The notes: a model not told the origin generated them from the letters alone. DNA of 64,000 bases from Heterocephalus glaber (GCF_000247695.1 NW_004624743.1:1526113-1590112); one strand, 5' to 3'; shown: positions 45,200 through 57,996, numbered from the stretch's first letter. Numbers and translations: made by a program.

Positions 45200-45500
45200 T
45201 ATTAATATTTGCCAATTGACATACATAATCGTTGCTGTTTGAATCTGTTAATGTGCACAGATCTTCACAGATCTCCTTTGCAGATTAACTGTTGTCTTTC
45301 ACTGTTTTGTGGCAGATGGTCATCATTGTCTTTGCTTCGTGGGGCTCTTTTTTGGGATTATTAACCCTTTGTCATATATGTTACGAATTTTTTCCCAGTG
45401 TGTAGCCTGCCTTTCACTTTGGCATGATGTGTTTTTTTGCTGTGTGTATGTGTTGGTGCCGTGTGTATAAAGCCACCTGTTCACCTGTCCCAAGGCAAAA
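45200..45500 (-). mobile_element. Old L1 fragment, antisense (tentative)
   Basis: GGGATTATTAACCCTTTGTC, TTTTTTCCCAGTGTGTAGCC and TGCCTTTCACTTTGGC follow antisense L1 ORF2 (GGATATTAACCCTTTGTCAG ... TTTTCTCCCATTCTGTGGGTTGTCTTTTCAC). Confidence 0.5.
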
Positions 45501-46440
45501 TTCCATCTGGCTAGCTCAGTGTGTCTTGCATTATACTTTTAAGTCCATATAATTGTTTGCAAACATGATTTGAGTAAGGATATGTCTTTGTTTTTTTCTG
45601 ACATAACCAGCCAACTAGTCTCTTTAAATTGGCTGATCATCTTTTCTTCTCAATTTGATATTTCAGCATTGCCATATGCTACACATTTATATGCATGTAT
45701 ACGTGTGTGTGACTGCCTAAATTAACACCACGGAATTTCAGGAATTCTGGAGATTTCCTAACTAGACCACTCTTACTTCACTGTTCCTAGAAAACACTGC
45801 AGTGCAATACCTCAACTTCTATATTAAAATCTCATCCAGTACTTGCTTGTTAACCTAATTCTTAGGAATTAAAAGACCTCCAAAATACTTGTCTCATGAG
45901 AGTATTTTATTACCAACCAGTTTTCTTTATTGTTTTTGTCCACTCATAGCCTGCCAGGAGTAAAGACAACAGTGGTACCTAGGAATCAAACACCATTCCG
46001 AAGAATAGACTGGCTTCAGAGATAGGAAAGCTGAATCTGCTTGTTTTGTAGTAGGGAGAAATATTAGTTAACATTGGAAAATAAGGCAAATAACAGTGTT
46101 TGAGGTTCAGAAAAGCAATTAGCATGCTAAGTTAGCAGCATCCAGTTACTGTCTTGTATGTATGGATTTTAAAATAGGTAAACTTGACAGCACTTCTTGT
46201 GAACTAAGTACCACATCACTGGGACAGTCCCCCCTGTGGAATTACGCGGTGTCTCCTGCCACACAGCTGGTTAAGACTCCATTTCTCCAGATATGAAAGG
46301 TCCGTTACAGTGCTGTAGGGCACGCGTAAATTGTGTGCGCTGCCGTGAACTACTGAAACAAACAGAATCAATAAAGGGATTTGGCAAGAATGTGGTTACC
46401 AGCATTGCATGGCCTTAAGTGAGTCTTACCTGATCATGAC

Positions 46441-46525
46441 AGTAATAATAATACAGTTGTAAATCATGTAATAATAATAATAGTAATAATAGCAATAATA
46501 ATACAGTTGTAAATCATGTATTGTG
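46441..46525. repeat. (TAA)n repeat with a duplicated flank
   Basis: TAATAATAATACAGTTGTAA ATCATGTA occurs at about 46445 and again at about 46495, with TAA and TAG units between. It looks like a local expansion plus a short duplication. Confidence 0.85.
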
Positions 46526-47239
46526 CTAATACATCTGTAAATCATTGCTGCCTCTAGTGCTCTAGGAGAAATTTCAGGGAGTTGGGACATGTGGTCCCAG
46601 ACCTTCTCTTAGGAGTCCACCATGTGGTCTAATGGTAAAGGACCAAGAAGTCCTGCTGGAGAGAAGCCCCTGGGTCTGGGGGACCCATTCCTGGCATCTT
46701 GAAACTGTTCACACGGGGAACCTCTGTTACCTGCTGTCCATGGTTACTAAGCGTCTAGCTTTAGTAAGAAGTGATATGTGCAGGGAGCTATTTTGCACAT
46801 GGTACTTTAATTTGTGATAACAATATGGAGTTTTGTTAAGAAAAATACCCTTAATTTTACAAGATCCTTTTGCTCATGGAGTTTTCAGAATAGCAACACA
46901 GAAAAGTATTGTTTTGTCCTGTGAATCCTGACTTGGTTTGGAATCAATCACTGGCCAGAAAAAAGCAGAAAGTTTTCAACTTTTCTAGACTTCTGTCCAG
47001 TACCTCTATTGAGATTCTATTGAGATTGTTTCTACAAGGGGCAATTTAATATTGGGAACTCTTTACATCCAATGCATGTTTTCATTTATTTATTATAATT
47101 TCAGCAGTGGTGAGCTTAGGTGCATATAACAACTGTAGAATCAGTAGTGATCTTTTGTATTTATTGCTCATAAAATAAGCCTTGGCTTTGCAGTTGCAGA
47201 GAGGCCAGAGGAAGGTCAGGGTGTTTCTTCTTACCGTAG

Positions 47240-47426
47240 GATGGGCGCTGCGGACAGTATATACCAAGGACGGAGCACCTTTATGGAGGAGCTGACGGAC
47301 ACGGCAGAGATCATCCGGAAGGCAACGCCGAGGTCCCTGGTGATCCTGGATGAACTGGGGCGAGGCACGAGCACACACGATGGGATCGCCATCGCGTACG
47401 CCACCCTGGAGTATTTTATTAGAGAC
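47240..47426 (+). CDS. MSH3: MSH3 exon (presumed exon 21): Walker B and signature
   Basis: Residues 306-368: [21 protein letters not shown] through [13 protein letters not shown]. The Walker B/signature block [16 protein letters not shown] occupies 47337-47384, with D343 and E344 as the Mg2+-binding and catalytic acids and the STHDG element completing the partner subunit's site in MSH2-MSH3. The borders are ACCGTAG/GATGGG and AGAGAC/GTAAGT, phase 0. All key residues are present. GC3 is 45 of 62. Confidence 0.98.
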
Positions 47427-47999
47427 GTAAGTGTCCTGTGTACCTCTTCTTTTTAAATTAAGTTTCTTCCTAATATGGTGTCTAAGTGACACATCATAAC
47501 TGTGCACCTGTGTGGGCTGCATCATCCTGTCCTGGTAGATGTAAACAAGGGGGAACGATGAAACCAAGCAGCTCACAGACACTGCTGTGCTTATTTTGAG
47601 GTGAGACATTTGAAGTTGCGTGTCAGTTATTCCAGAATGTACAATGCATTGTCACTGAGTGTGGCCAGAGTACCTTCTTGTGATACCTGCGTGCCCTGTT
47701 TTAGCTGGATTGCACACTGTGTAGAAATTGTTTTTCTGACCTCAGCCTCAGATGCTTGAGGGCAGCTTTGTTCCTTCACATTGCCCTAAGACTGCAGTTA
47801 ATCATTGGGTCGCCAGAGCTCGAGCAGTGTCTGCAGTGTTGGACGGGCTTTGTCTGTGTTGCTGAAGCTCGGGCACCATCGGGCGCCGTCTCCTGGGCCA
47901 GCGGAGTCAGGTCATGAGGAGCCAAGGACAGCAGGACAGCGCCGTCCCGGCTGCGGGCTGCATTTCCCGGGACGAAAGCCCGCAGGCCCCGCTGGGTCT

Positions 48000-48026
48000 C
48001 CCCCTTCCCCTCCCCTCCCCTCCCAG
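48000..48026 (-). repeat. (CCCCT)n tract with G-quadruplex potential
   Basis: Repeated CCCCTTCCCCTCCCCTCCCC units give, on the - strand, at least four runs of four G separated by one or two bases. Confidence 0.75.
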
Positions 48027-49071
48027 TCTCGCTGGGCTGTGGCTGCTCGGTGCCCAGCGTGGTGCCGCCGCTTGAGGCTGCCCTGCACTGGCCGCAGCGC
48101 TCTCCCTGCGGCTCTGCCTCCTGCGCCTCGCACTCTGCGCCTCGTTGCTCCTTTTCCGTGCACCCGAATTTTCTTCCTCTTTCCCTCCCCTCACTTTCAT
48201 TCTCCCTCCGTTCCTGAAGCAGCCAGTCAAAGCATATTTTTCTTGATCACAGTTCTTTCAAAAAACCCCCCACAAAATTCCTTTTGCTTTAGCCTTTTAA
48301 GGCCTTTGGTGTTGTTCTGCTTTGTTTTCTTGCTTTGCTTTTAAAGTATGATTTTCTGCTTTTTCTCTGGCCCTCGGCACTGTGCTCGTGGGGCTTTGCG
48401 GAGCCGCGGCAGTGCCTGGGGTGTGAGTTGGTGGCTGCTGTGTGGCCTGGCCTCGCAGCAGCGGCCCCCACCTTGCTCAGCAGCGCCAGACAGTTCGGTC
48501 CACCGTGTGTGCGACAGTGGTCTCTAAGGTCACAGGACCCCTGTGGCCTGGCGCCGGCGTGGCGTGTCAGCCCACGTGTGCGCTCTGTGATGTCAGGACA
48601 GGCAGGTCGCCCGGCACACGTTTCTCAGACTCTGTCTTCCTCTGTGCCCACCAGTGACTGAAGTGTCGCGTGCAGCCTGTGGGACACACGTCATCCACTC
48701 ACTTCGGGCCATCCCCGACTGCCGAGACCTCTGCTGCGTGTAGATGGTGAGCTCCTGGCCTCATCCCGGGGCGCTGGTGTGTCCCGCATGCCCGGCCACC
48801 TCCTTCGGGGCCACTGCTCCTTTGTGTTGGTGACTTAGGAGTGGGGACCAGAGCGGCTTGGCCCTGTGACACCAGCTTGGGTTGTGTGGAGGGCCGTGAT
48901 GTGGCCTCTCCTACACAATACGGACTTGCTATTTCCCTTTTTAAAGATTTTATTTATTTGCAAAAGATGCAGTTGGAGAAGTGTTTTAATCATCACAGAA
49001 GCCGCTTCTCGTGGGAGCGTCAGCAGAGCATCAGTGTCCCCAGCACTCACTACATCCTCACTTGGAACTTG

Positions 49072-49237
49072 AGTTTGGTGTCATCGTCCCAGCGCTCTGG
49101 GAAGCTGAGACAGGAGGGTGCCAAGCCTGAGTCCAGCCTGGGCAGCTTAGCAGCTCAGCAAGCTGGGGTCTCAAAATCAGAAACAGCTGGAGGTGTAGTA
49201 CAGGGAAAGGTCCTGCATTCAGTCCCAGCACCACACA
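49072..49237 (+). mobile_element. B1+ID dimeric SINE
   Basis: The B1 half (CGTCCCAGCGCTCTGGGAAG, GAGTCCAGCCTGGGCAGCTT) is followed by an ID half (CAGCTGGAGGTGTAGTACAG, GGTCCTGCATTCAGTCCCAG), then a (CA)n run. Confidence 0.78.
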
Positions 49238-49809
49238 CACACACATGCACACACAGTAGAGTGTCAGTCACTGTGACCGTCATGAGTGACCCTGGAGCTG
49301 CGAATGGTGACACCGCAGATGGCACTGCTGCCCGTCCCAGGGGTGCCAGGCAGGGCTGTGGGGTCTTGGCTGGGTCCCCCAGGGTCAGCCGGCTGTCGGT
49401 GCCCACCCTTCCTGCCTCTGCGTCCCCAGGAGAGGATGGAGCCCAGCAGCCACCCGAAGCTGCCGTCCACGGCTCAGCGCCCAGGTCGGAATTCCTTCTA
49501 GAACCCTCTACACAAGGACCACAGAACCAAATGTGTTACTTCTGTTTTTATTGCCTCTGCTCTAAAGCAGGCTTTGGATAGTCTAAATGCTTCAGAAGAA
49601 GTTGCTACTTCTGGATGACATTGACCTTGGGGTGCATCGTGAAAGGCTTAAGAAAACAAACTTCTTTTCTCAGATCAGTTGACTACTCGTGTAAGTCAGT
49701 CTCTTGGGCCCTTTCTTAGGACTCATCAGCCTATGAGCCTTTTTTGTAACCAGTATTACACTGATTGGTTTGGGGTTTTTTCTTGTTACTGATTTTTGTT
49801 TTTTGTTTT

Positions 49810-49980
49810 TACCTGGTGGTACTGGGACTGAACTCAGGGCTTTCACACTGAGCTACATCCTTTTTTCCATTTTATTTTTTATTTTGAGATAGAATCTTAC
49901 TAAATTACCAAGTTGCCTAAACTGGGCTTCAATGTGCGGTCCTCCTGCCTCAGCCTCCCGGAGTGCAGCCCAACCCCCAG
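49810..49980 (-). mobile_element. ID+B1 dimeric SINE, antisense
   Basis: ACTGGGACTGAACTCAGGGC, TGAGCTACATCC, then TTTTGAGATAGAATCTTACT and CCTCAGCCTCCCGGAGTGCA. Confidence 0.78.
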
Positions 49981-50684
49981 CAGTACCGCCCTGTCGGGGT
50001 CGCTGCAGCTCTGTGGTGAGTGTTAAAGTTGGAAGTGACCATCCCCCAGCTTTGTTCTTCAGTACTGGGCTGGCTATTTTGGCTCTTGGGCCTCCACGTA
50101 GACGTCAGATTCATGTGCTGGCACCCACAAGAACCCCTGCTGGAATTACGCGTGGTGTCGTGTTGCGTCTCTAGACCAAGACGGGAAAGGCAGCCATCTG
50201 GCCATTCTAGAGCCTTCCCGTGCAGTGACATGGTTCCTCTTCTGGTTACTTAGCCCTCCTCTGGTTCATTTCTTCAGAATGACGTAGCTTTGTCATAGAA
50301 ACCTTGTCCATATTTTGTTAGAGTCATACCTGAGGATTTCATTTTGGGCGTGCTAAGGTAACTGGTACTGCATTTTTATTTCAAATTGTACTTCTCCACT
50401 GCTGGTATATAGGAAAGCAAGGACTTCCTTGTGTTGATCTTGGATCCTGCAGCCTTGCCGCGATCACTTACAATGTCACTATCATAGGAGACAGGGCAGG
50501 AGCGGACAGTGTTACGGGACAGCCAGGGAAGCCTGCTGCATAATCTGGAAGAGTAGTGACTCTCTTGGCTGTAACCATGTTCTGGGTGCGTAGGCAGCTG
50601 CTTTTGTTCTTAGCAGACAGACTCTCAAGTCTTCAGGGATAAAGTCTGCAAGTGACTCTCAAGAGGTTCAGGGAAAAAATGTGT

Positions 50685-50735
50685 ATAAGTGTGTGTGTGT
50701 TTGGGGGGGGGTGTCCACACATGTATGTGTGTGTA
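50685..50735. repeat. (TG)n / G-run tract
   Basis: GTGTGTGTGTTTGGGGGGGG and a following TGTATGTGTGTG run. Confidence 0.85.
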
Positions 50736-50966
50736 AATGAGAGGGAAGAAGAAAGGGAATATGACAAGATATTAACTGCTGTGTTTGTTGTCTAGGTAAA
50801 GAGTATGTGGTGCTCATCGTATTTTTCTTGACGCTTTTTAAAAAATTACAAATGATCTAAAAAGCCCGAGTGTTTCTTTCTTGCAGGTTTTGTGAAGGTG
50901 TGAAATTTTAAGTTTTAATTTAACATTTAAAAATAAAAGGCCACTTACCCTGTCTTGTTGCCGTAG

Positions 50967-51096
50967 GTAAAATCCCTAACCCTGTTCGTCACCCATTACC
51001 CACCGCTGTGCGAGCTGGAAAGGAGCTACCCGGGCCAGGTGGGGAATTACCACATGGGCTTCCTGGTGACCAAGGACGAAGGCCAGGCAGGTCCAG
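50967..51096 (+). CDS. MSH3: MSH3 exon (presumed exon 22): H-loop
   Basis: Residues 369-411 plus one base of 412: [20 protein letters not shown] through [13 protein letters not shown]. The H-loop histidine in TLFVTHY is at 50994-50996 (H378) and contacts the ATP gamma-phosphate in ABC ATPases. The variable acidic loop after GFLV is typical of MSH3 and poorly conserved between species. The borders are GCCGTAG/GTAAAA and CCAG/GTAGGC, phase 1. GC3 is 32 of 43. Confidence 0.97.
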
Positions 51097-52924
<1,828 letters not shown>

Positions 52925-52944
52925 TAATTTAATTAATTTATTTA

Positions 52945-53142
52945 TTTGGTACCGGGGATCAAACTGGGGACCTTGCACTTGCAAGGCAGGCAGCGGCACC
53001 ACTGAGCTAAATCCCCGGCCCTTAATTTTATTTTTGAGACAAGAGTCTTGGTATATAGTCCTGGCTGGCCTTGCACTAATCCAAGTCCCTGCCTCAGACC
53101 CCCGAGTGCTGCGATTATGGGGTGCATCACTACTCCTGGCTT
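52945..53142 (-). mobile_element. ID+B1 SINE pair, antisense
   Basis: GGTACCGGGGATCAAACTGG, CTTGCAAGGCAGGCAGCGGC, GAGCTAAATCCCCGGCCC, then TTTTTGAGACAAGAGTCTTG, CTGGCTGGCCTTGCACTAAT and GAGTGCTGCGATTATGGGGT. The ID part is nearer consensus than the B1 part, so the ID may have inserted next to an older B1. Confidence 0.85.
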
Positions 53143-53694
53143 CTTCCAGTATTTGGAAAGATTTTATCACAACCAAGTGGAAGCAGCTCTTGGCAGAGCC
53201 GTGGATTCAGTCTGCATCTGGCATCCCAGCCCATCTCTGTTGGCCACAAAGCTCTTTACGAAGTTGCAGGATTGGTTTCCGGTGATTTTCTAAAGAATGC
53301 GGTGAACTCCGAGTGCCACACATAGCTGCTGCCACGCAGAGTGGCCGAAGAGCCCCCGGGAGAAGCCTTGGTATCAGGCCTCCGGAGCTGCTTCTGTCTT
53401 GGGCCCTTGACCAGCCAGGATGCGGTTGGTGCCCAGTCACCACTCAGTGTGCACCTGAGGCACAGTCACCGGGCAGTTGCCCAGGGGACAGTGCTAACAG
53501 GCACAGTGCAGCGCAGCCTCAGGCCTAGACAGAAGTCACGGGGCAAGGTGAGCGCCCGGCCCGGGCACAGGGTGTCCCCGCCCCTGCTTGGGCCCATGTT
53601 CCCAGCAGATGTGAGGTCTTGGTCCCTGGGTCTCACTCTGACAGTGTTGCTGTGTTCCGGGGTCGGCAGGGGTTTGCATCCATGAGATGGGGAG

Positions 53695-53730
53695 AAGGTG
53701 GGGGGAAGGAGAAGAGAAGGAGAAGAGCAC
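53695..53730. repeat. (GGAGAA)n-type purine repeat
   Basis: Imperfect GGAGAAG and GGGGGAAGG units, all purine on the + strand. Confidence 0.75.
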
Positions 53731-54317
53731 CCTTCCCCTCGTGAGGGCGGTGGCTTCTGCACCCTCATCTGGTCGAGGTCACGTGACTCATGACAGGCAG
53801 AGAGTGCGTCAGTCCGCAGGCAGAGGGGTCCAGAGGGGCCCAGAGAGGGCAGGGCCATCACCCAGTAGTTGTATTCTTCCCGGGGTGCGGGCCCTGGAGA
53901 AAGCCATCTATACGAGTGCCGTATCCTCTGCCAAGTCCAGAGACAAATGGAGACCTTTCCCTGGGGTCTTCTGTTCTTTTTCCTGGAGAAAGGAGAACAG
54001 AGCTGCACTACAGAGGGTACTTACATGGGCTGGTAATAAAGTAAGACAGTTTATGCTTGTTGCTTCTCTGTAGCCTACAAAGCAAAAGCAAGAAATGCAC
54101 AGCTTTCTTATAAATATTTTCCCTCTTCCAGCGAATGTGTGGCCTTTCAAAATCTGTTACCTAGATAACGGAATTATTGGAAGAGGTTACACTGGAACAG
54201 AATCTGATAATTTATCAGTCAGGCCTTTATCTTTCTACTAAAGTGTTTATCACATCAGTTCCCTTGGCCAGATTAAAGAAATCAAAAAATCCTTTGCCAT
54301 TTTGTGGACTTTTCTAA

Positions 54318-54437
54318 AATGCTTTTTGAAAGCAGGATCTCGCCACATACCCCAGGCTGGCCTGGAATTCGTGGCAGTCCTCCTGCCTCAGCTTCCCGAG
54401 CACTGGGATGACAGGCGTGCGCCACCTCACCAGGCCT
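54318..54437 (-). mobile_element. B1 SINE, antisense
   Basis: GAAAGCAGGATCTCGCCACA, GGCTGGCCTGGAATTCGTGG, CCTCAGCTTCCCGAGCACTG, ATGACAGGCGTGCGCCACCT. Confidence 0.85.
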
Positions 54438-54892
54438 ATACCATCAGTGTGTACTGTGCAGAACCGAAGTGGGGCATCGGGCACCGTTCTTCCTGCTTTG
54501 AGTACGCTGAGTCAGGTGACCCTCAGGGCACCCTGTGAGTCAGTTTCCTTTGTCCCCGTGTTGCGCCGGGGAAGGTGAGGACGAGAAGCCGGCCTGACTG
54601 TGCTCTGCAGTCCCCAGTGCCCGGCCCTGGCCAGCCGGGTACACTGCGCTAGGTCAGCCTCCAGGCCTCCTTCATGCTGGGCACTGGCCGGTGACAGGGA
54701 GGCACGGTCCCTGTGCTATGGGGCTTTGGGAGCAGTGGGCCATGGTACAGCCCACAACCTCTGTGCTGTCCATACCGCAGCCCCACCCTGGTGCCTGGCA
54801 CTCTGATGACATTCACTTGCATAGCTTCCCTTGAGACGTGTTGTCCCTAGCCAGTCATCTCTAAAATAAGCAATATTTTATTTTCCCTCCAG

Positions 54893-55043
54893 GAAAAGGC
54901 TGAAGTCTTTTTTGAAATTGTGGACAACACATAGTACGGAAGACCTTCGAGAGTGGATGGACGAGTTTGAAGTAGAAGAAACACAGACTTCTCTTCCTGA
55001 TGAGCCTGTGGACCGCTCTTTGGAAGAAACAGCGGAGAGTTAG
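54893..55043 (+). CDS. MSH3: MSH3 last coding exon (presumed exon 24) with stop
   Basis: Residues 468-517: [49 protein letters not shown], then TAG at 55041-55043. The acidic helix EDLxxWxxEFxxEETQTSL matches human MSH3, which from memory stops soon after with LH. Here the frame continues for about 13 more residues. The acceptor is CCCTCCAG/GAAAAG. GC3 is 21 of 49. Confidence 0.96.
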
Positions 55044-55405
55044 AAACACCCACCACCGTCTAAAACAGGTGCCCAGCAGCGCCCATCTGGCACAGGAGAG
55101 CACCGCATCCCGGCCGCAGCGGTCCGTTTGGGAGATGGATTTCTTCCTTTTGTGAAGGAAACGATGCTCAGGTTCCTTCCCCTCCGCCTTTTCAGATAGC
55201 AAGGCTCCCTCTGTGACCGGAAATCTCCTGGATGGGGCTCCACAAGGTGACACCTCTTCGGTTAGTGCCTGTTCTGTTTGCACGAGATAATGTTAAAAGC
55301 CACCAATTCTTCATGTGCAGAATAATTTTTGATAAAAATAGAATTATGAAGCTCTTAGAAACTAGAGCCCAGTGCCCTGGAAGAATAAAGTCATATGAAA
55401 TTTGC
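55044..55405 (+). other. MSH3: MSH3 3' UTR
   Basis: It runs from after the stop to an estimated cleavage site 10-20 bases past the AATAAA at 55384. It contains no repeat that I recognise. The exact end is an inference; longer forms using later signals are possible. Confidence 0.7.
55384..55389 (+). promoter_or_regulatory. MSH3: MSH3 poly(A) signal AATAAA
   Basis: A canonical hexamer 341 bases after the stop codon, followed at 55412-55430 by the G/T-rich stretch GACGTGGTCGTAGTTTT, which fits a downstream cleavage element. Confidence 0.75.
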
Positions 55406-55879
55406 AGAGTTAGACGTGGTCGTAGTTTTAAGCAGTTTAAATAATGTTGAATGGTGTGATCTGTCCCTCTGTGGAGTAATACTTAATGCACACTTGCTTC
55501 AGACTTCTGTGCGTCCTGCTGAGTGCTGGTGTTCCCGAAGGCCAGGCAGTTGTTTTGCAGGTTGGTCCTGGAACCCAGGTCGCTGCCCCACAGAGTGGTG
55601 CGCAGGTCCTCCTGCCCTCTGCAGCCCACGGCCCCTGCGCGGTGCCCCCTCCTGGTGAGGCTGGGGGACGCAGCCGTGTCTCCGAGATGTGCATGGCCCC
55701 TCTGCCTGCTCCCGTCTGCTGTCCTCCGTTCGTGCTCCTGCTCAGTTAGATCCCACCCCACGTGGGATGCGTGGTCTCCAGCGCCTTCTCCAAGAAGCTG
55801 CCTGCAGTGGCCCCCCAGGTCCGGAGCAGCGTGGTGCACCCACGCGAGGAAGTCGTTCTCACTTGGCTGCCCAGCCCAG

Positions 55880-56430
55880 GCCCAGCATCACTCCCCCGCG
55901 GCAGGCAGGGCCGGGCCAAGGACGCAGTCACCTGGAGGCCAGCCTGCCCGACGCGCAGGGCCGCCAGGGCCTCCAGAGGGCGGGGACCCTGGAGCTGCGC
56001 CCCTGTAGGGACGCTCAGGGCCCTGCGGTGTGGACTCCGGGGCCAACGCCGGGCGGGAGGGAGGGAGGAGGCCAGCGCCCTGCGAGCTGGTCCAGCGGGG
56101 CTGTCACCCCGCGCCCATCAGGACCGCCAGGGCCAGCAGAGGCTGTGGCTCCGACGCTAGTGTGACACACGGGGAGGGTGCTGGGCTGTCACCAGGGCCC
56201 CTACCCTGGGCTCCCGGGGTTACCTGTGCTGGGTGGCGGCTGCCTTCGGGGCGATCACAGTGCGGAGCTCAGAATTCCGCAGCTGCGGCCACCAGTGCCC
56301 GGGCCTCCTGTGGGCTGGAGCGCGGTGCTGGCGCTGCCCACGGCCGGAGAGAAAGTAAGCCGCCGCGCTTGACGCCGTGTGGCCTTGACCGTGCTGTTGC
56401 TGCGTCTCCTCGCTGCTGTCCGTGCGCTGC
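55880..56430. other. CpG-dense stretch just downstream of MSH3
   Basis: CG dinucleotides are frequent (CCCCGCGGC, CCCGACGCGCAGG, CAACGCCGGGCGGG, CCCCGCGCCC) in a GC-rich background, unlike the flanks. It could be a CpG island or simply a GC-biased patch. No promoter motif or exon is recognisable. Confidence 0.5.
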
Positions 56431-56879
56431 TGTCTAAGATGCTCTTCGTGTGTGGTAGCTCCTGTGGTACAAGAACAGCAGGAACTCCATGGGGCTGCAC
56501 TTCATCATTTTAAAAGGAAAAAATGTAGGTGTTTTTAATTGAAAGAAATGTAAAAGCCTCAATGAGTCTCTCTGTGTCCTCCTGAATATTAAAATCATTT
56601 GATTCCCAGGCCTCACCTAACCAGGGAGGCCGATCCCGGGCTCAGCACGTCACAGCTTTGCCGGCCGGGGTTCACCTGCTCTGCAGCTTGCCTCTGCGCC
56701 GTCCAGACACGGTCCGGGGTTTCTGAACGCTCAGCCTCTCAGCAGTCAGTTTCAGGACGTTCTGGTCAGCCTGGGCGAGGAGCCACCCCACCCCGCCCCG
56801 GGAGCCTCTGTCACGCCTGTCACTCCTGTCCGACCCAGACCCGGTGAGCGCGCACACAGGCCCGTCTGGAGTCCCGCTT

Positions 56880-57050
56880 TGCTCACAGCCTAAGGCTTTC
56901 AGGGCTCATCCATGGCACAGCGTTTCTCGTATCCACTCCCTGTATGAAAACTTCCACTTTGCGTGCGACCACGTTGATGCACGTTCGGATTATTTCCATT
57001 TCTGGCTGGAGTGAGTAATTAAGCCTTCATGTACAGGTTTTAAAGTAACA
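56880..57050 (-). mobile_element. Old L1 fragment, antisense (tentative)
   Basis: AGGGCTCATCCATGGCACAG, GATTATTTCCATTTCTGGCT and CCTTCATGTACAGGTTTTAA follow the antisense 3' end of old L1 (GGTTCATCCATGTTGTAGCA ... GGTTGTTTCCACTTTTGGCT ... CATTCATGTACAAGTTTTTG). Confidence 0.5.
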
Positions 57051-57593
57051 AAGCTTAGTATATTTTCTAAAACTCCTAGTAATTCTGGTGAGCCGTCAGG
57101 TTTGTGAACCACTGTGCTTATAAGGGACTAAAGAGTATCTTTGGTCAGGCTGATAATCAGTATTTAATGCAGGAGATTAAAATGATGCTTCTGCTCATAA
57201 TCGAGGTACCAGTTTGCTAGGGTTTCAAGATCCTTACAGAAGTGTCCGGTTTCTTAAAAAAAAATAATAATTTTTTTGCCCTTCTGACGAACTGCCCGAG
57301 TTTGAGCTTGTTGTCGCGGTGGTGAAAGTGGACCCCACTTCGTGAATTCCGAGAATGAGGAGACTGACACCAAGGTGGCCCGCGGACCAGTGTGACCTCG
57401 AGTGAGCTACCAGCTCACCCTCCGCTGCTGTGCGGTGCAGCTGTGAAAGGGCTGCCCCCGGAGGCTGTGCGACATGAGAGAACCTTGGGCCGACTGTGCC
57501 TTCTCACACTGATTAAGGCCTTGCAGCTGGTGCACAGGCACAGTATTAGCAGATGCCCCCAGTTAGGAGATAAGCGCTCTGGGTAGCCTGCAG

Positions 57594-57672
57594 CAGCGGT
57601 GGCAAACCCATGGCACACATGCCGAAGTTGGTTGTTTGTCATCATTGAAAACTAAAAGGTTCGCCACCACTG
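57594..57672. mobile_element. Short hAT-like element (tentative)
   Basis: The ends CAGCGGTGGCAAACC and, inverted, GGTTCGCCACCACTG form a 15-base terminal inverted repeat with two mismatches over a 79-base element. The expected 8-base flanking duplication (GCCTGCAG against GTATGTAA) is not convincing. Confidence 0.55.
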
Positions 57673-57996
57673 GTATGTAAGTACACACACGAAACACATT
57701 AAGTGGCACATTTATAAAATTGTAGCACTTTGAAGGTTTAAAACCCTTGTTAAAGAACAGGGAGACACTGGAAAAGAAAACAGCACAGGAGAAGAATCGA
57801 AATCGAGTTCTGTCTCTTGCTGTGAGTTTGTCAGCATGCCCTTCCCTTGTGGGCTGCTCTCTTTCCCGCTGGCAGCTCTTCCAGCGTGTGAGGGGCCCAG
57901 CTTCTGTGTTTTGCTTTGCTCTTTTGAAGAGGTGGAGAAAAACCTTTATTACACCAGTGGGCTCAGAGGAGTTTGTACTCGGAGTCTGAGCCTGTG

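Larger units (their letters stand above)
32256..47239 (+). other. MSH3: MSH3 intron (20-21)
   Basis: The largest intron in the window, 15 kb. It holds mariner-derived copies 3 and 4, ID-like SINEs, an L1 split by copy 4 (35055-35985), the large 5'-inverted L1 (about 36195-41118) with nested SINE and pogo-like element, an antisense B1 (41120-41243), a (GGCCA)n repeat and a possible old L1 near 45,200. A sequence near 41,910-42,140 resembles an old L1 3' end. Between 42,150 and 47,239 little is recognisable. The acceptor is CTTACCGTAG. Confidence 0.85.
47427..50966 (+). other. MSH3: MSH3 intron (21-22)
   Basis: A 3.5 kb intron with a GC- and CpG-rich stretch (47,880-48,660), a B1+ID dimer (49072-49237), an antisense ID+B1 dimer (49810-49980) and a (TG)n tract near 50,690. 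Open frames in the CpG-rich part show no recognisable protein. The acceptor is TGTTGCCGTAG. Confidence 0.88.

Noticed and set aside
46620..46660. Stretch GTGGTCTAATGGTAAAGGA resembling the start of a tRNA
   Set aside because: No matching B box or acceptor stem follows, so the likeness is only about 20 bases.
48841..49581. 246-codon open frame, + strand
   Set aside because: The longest frame in the window, but it crosses a B1+ID SINE and a (CA)n run and shows no domain. It is not a gene.
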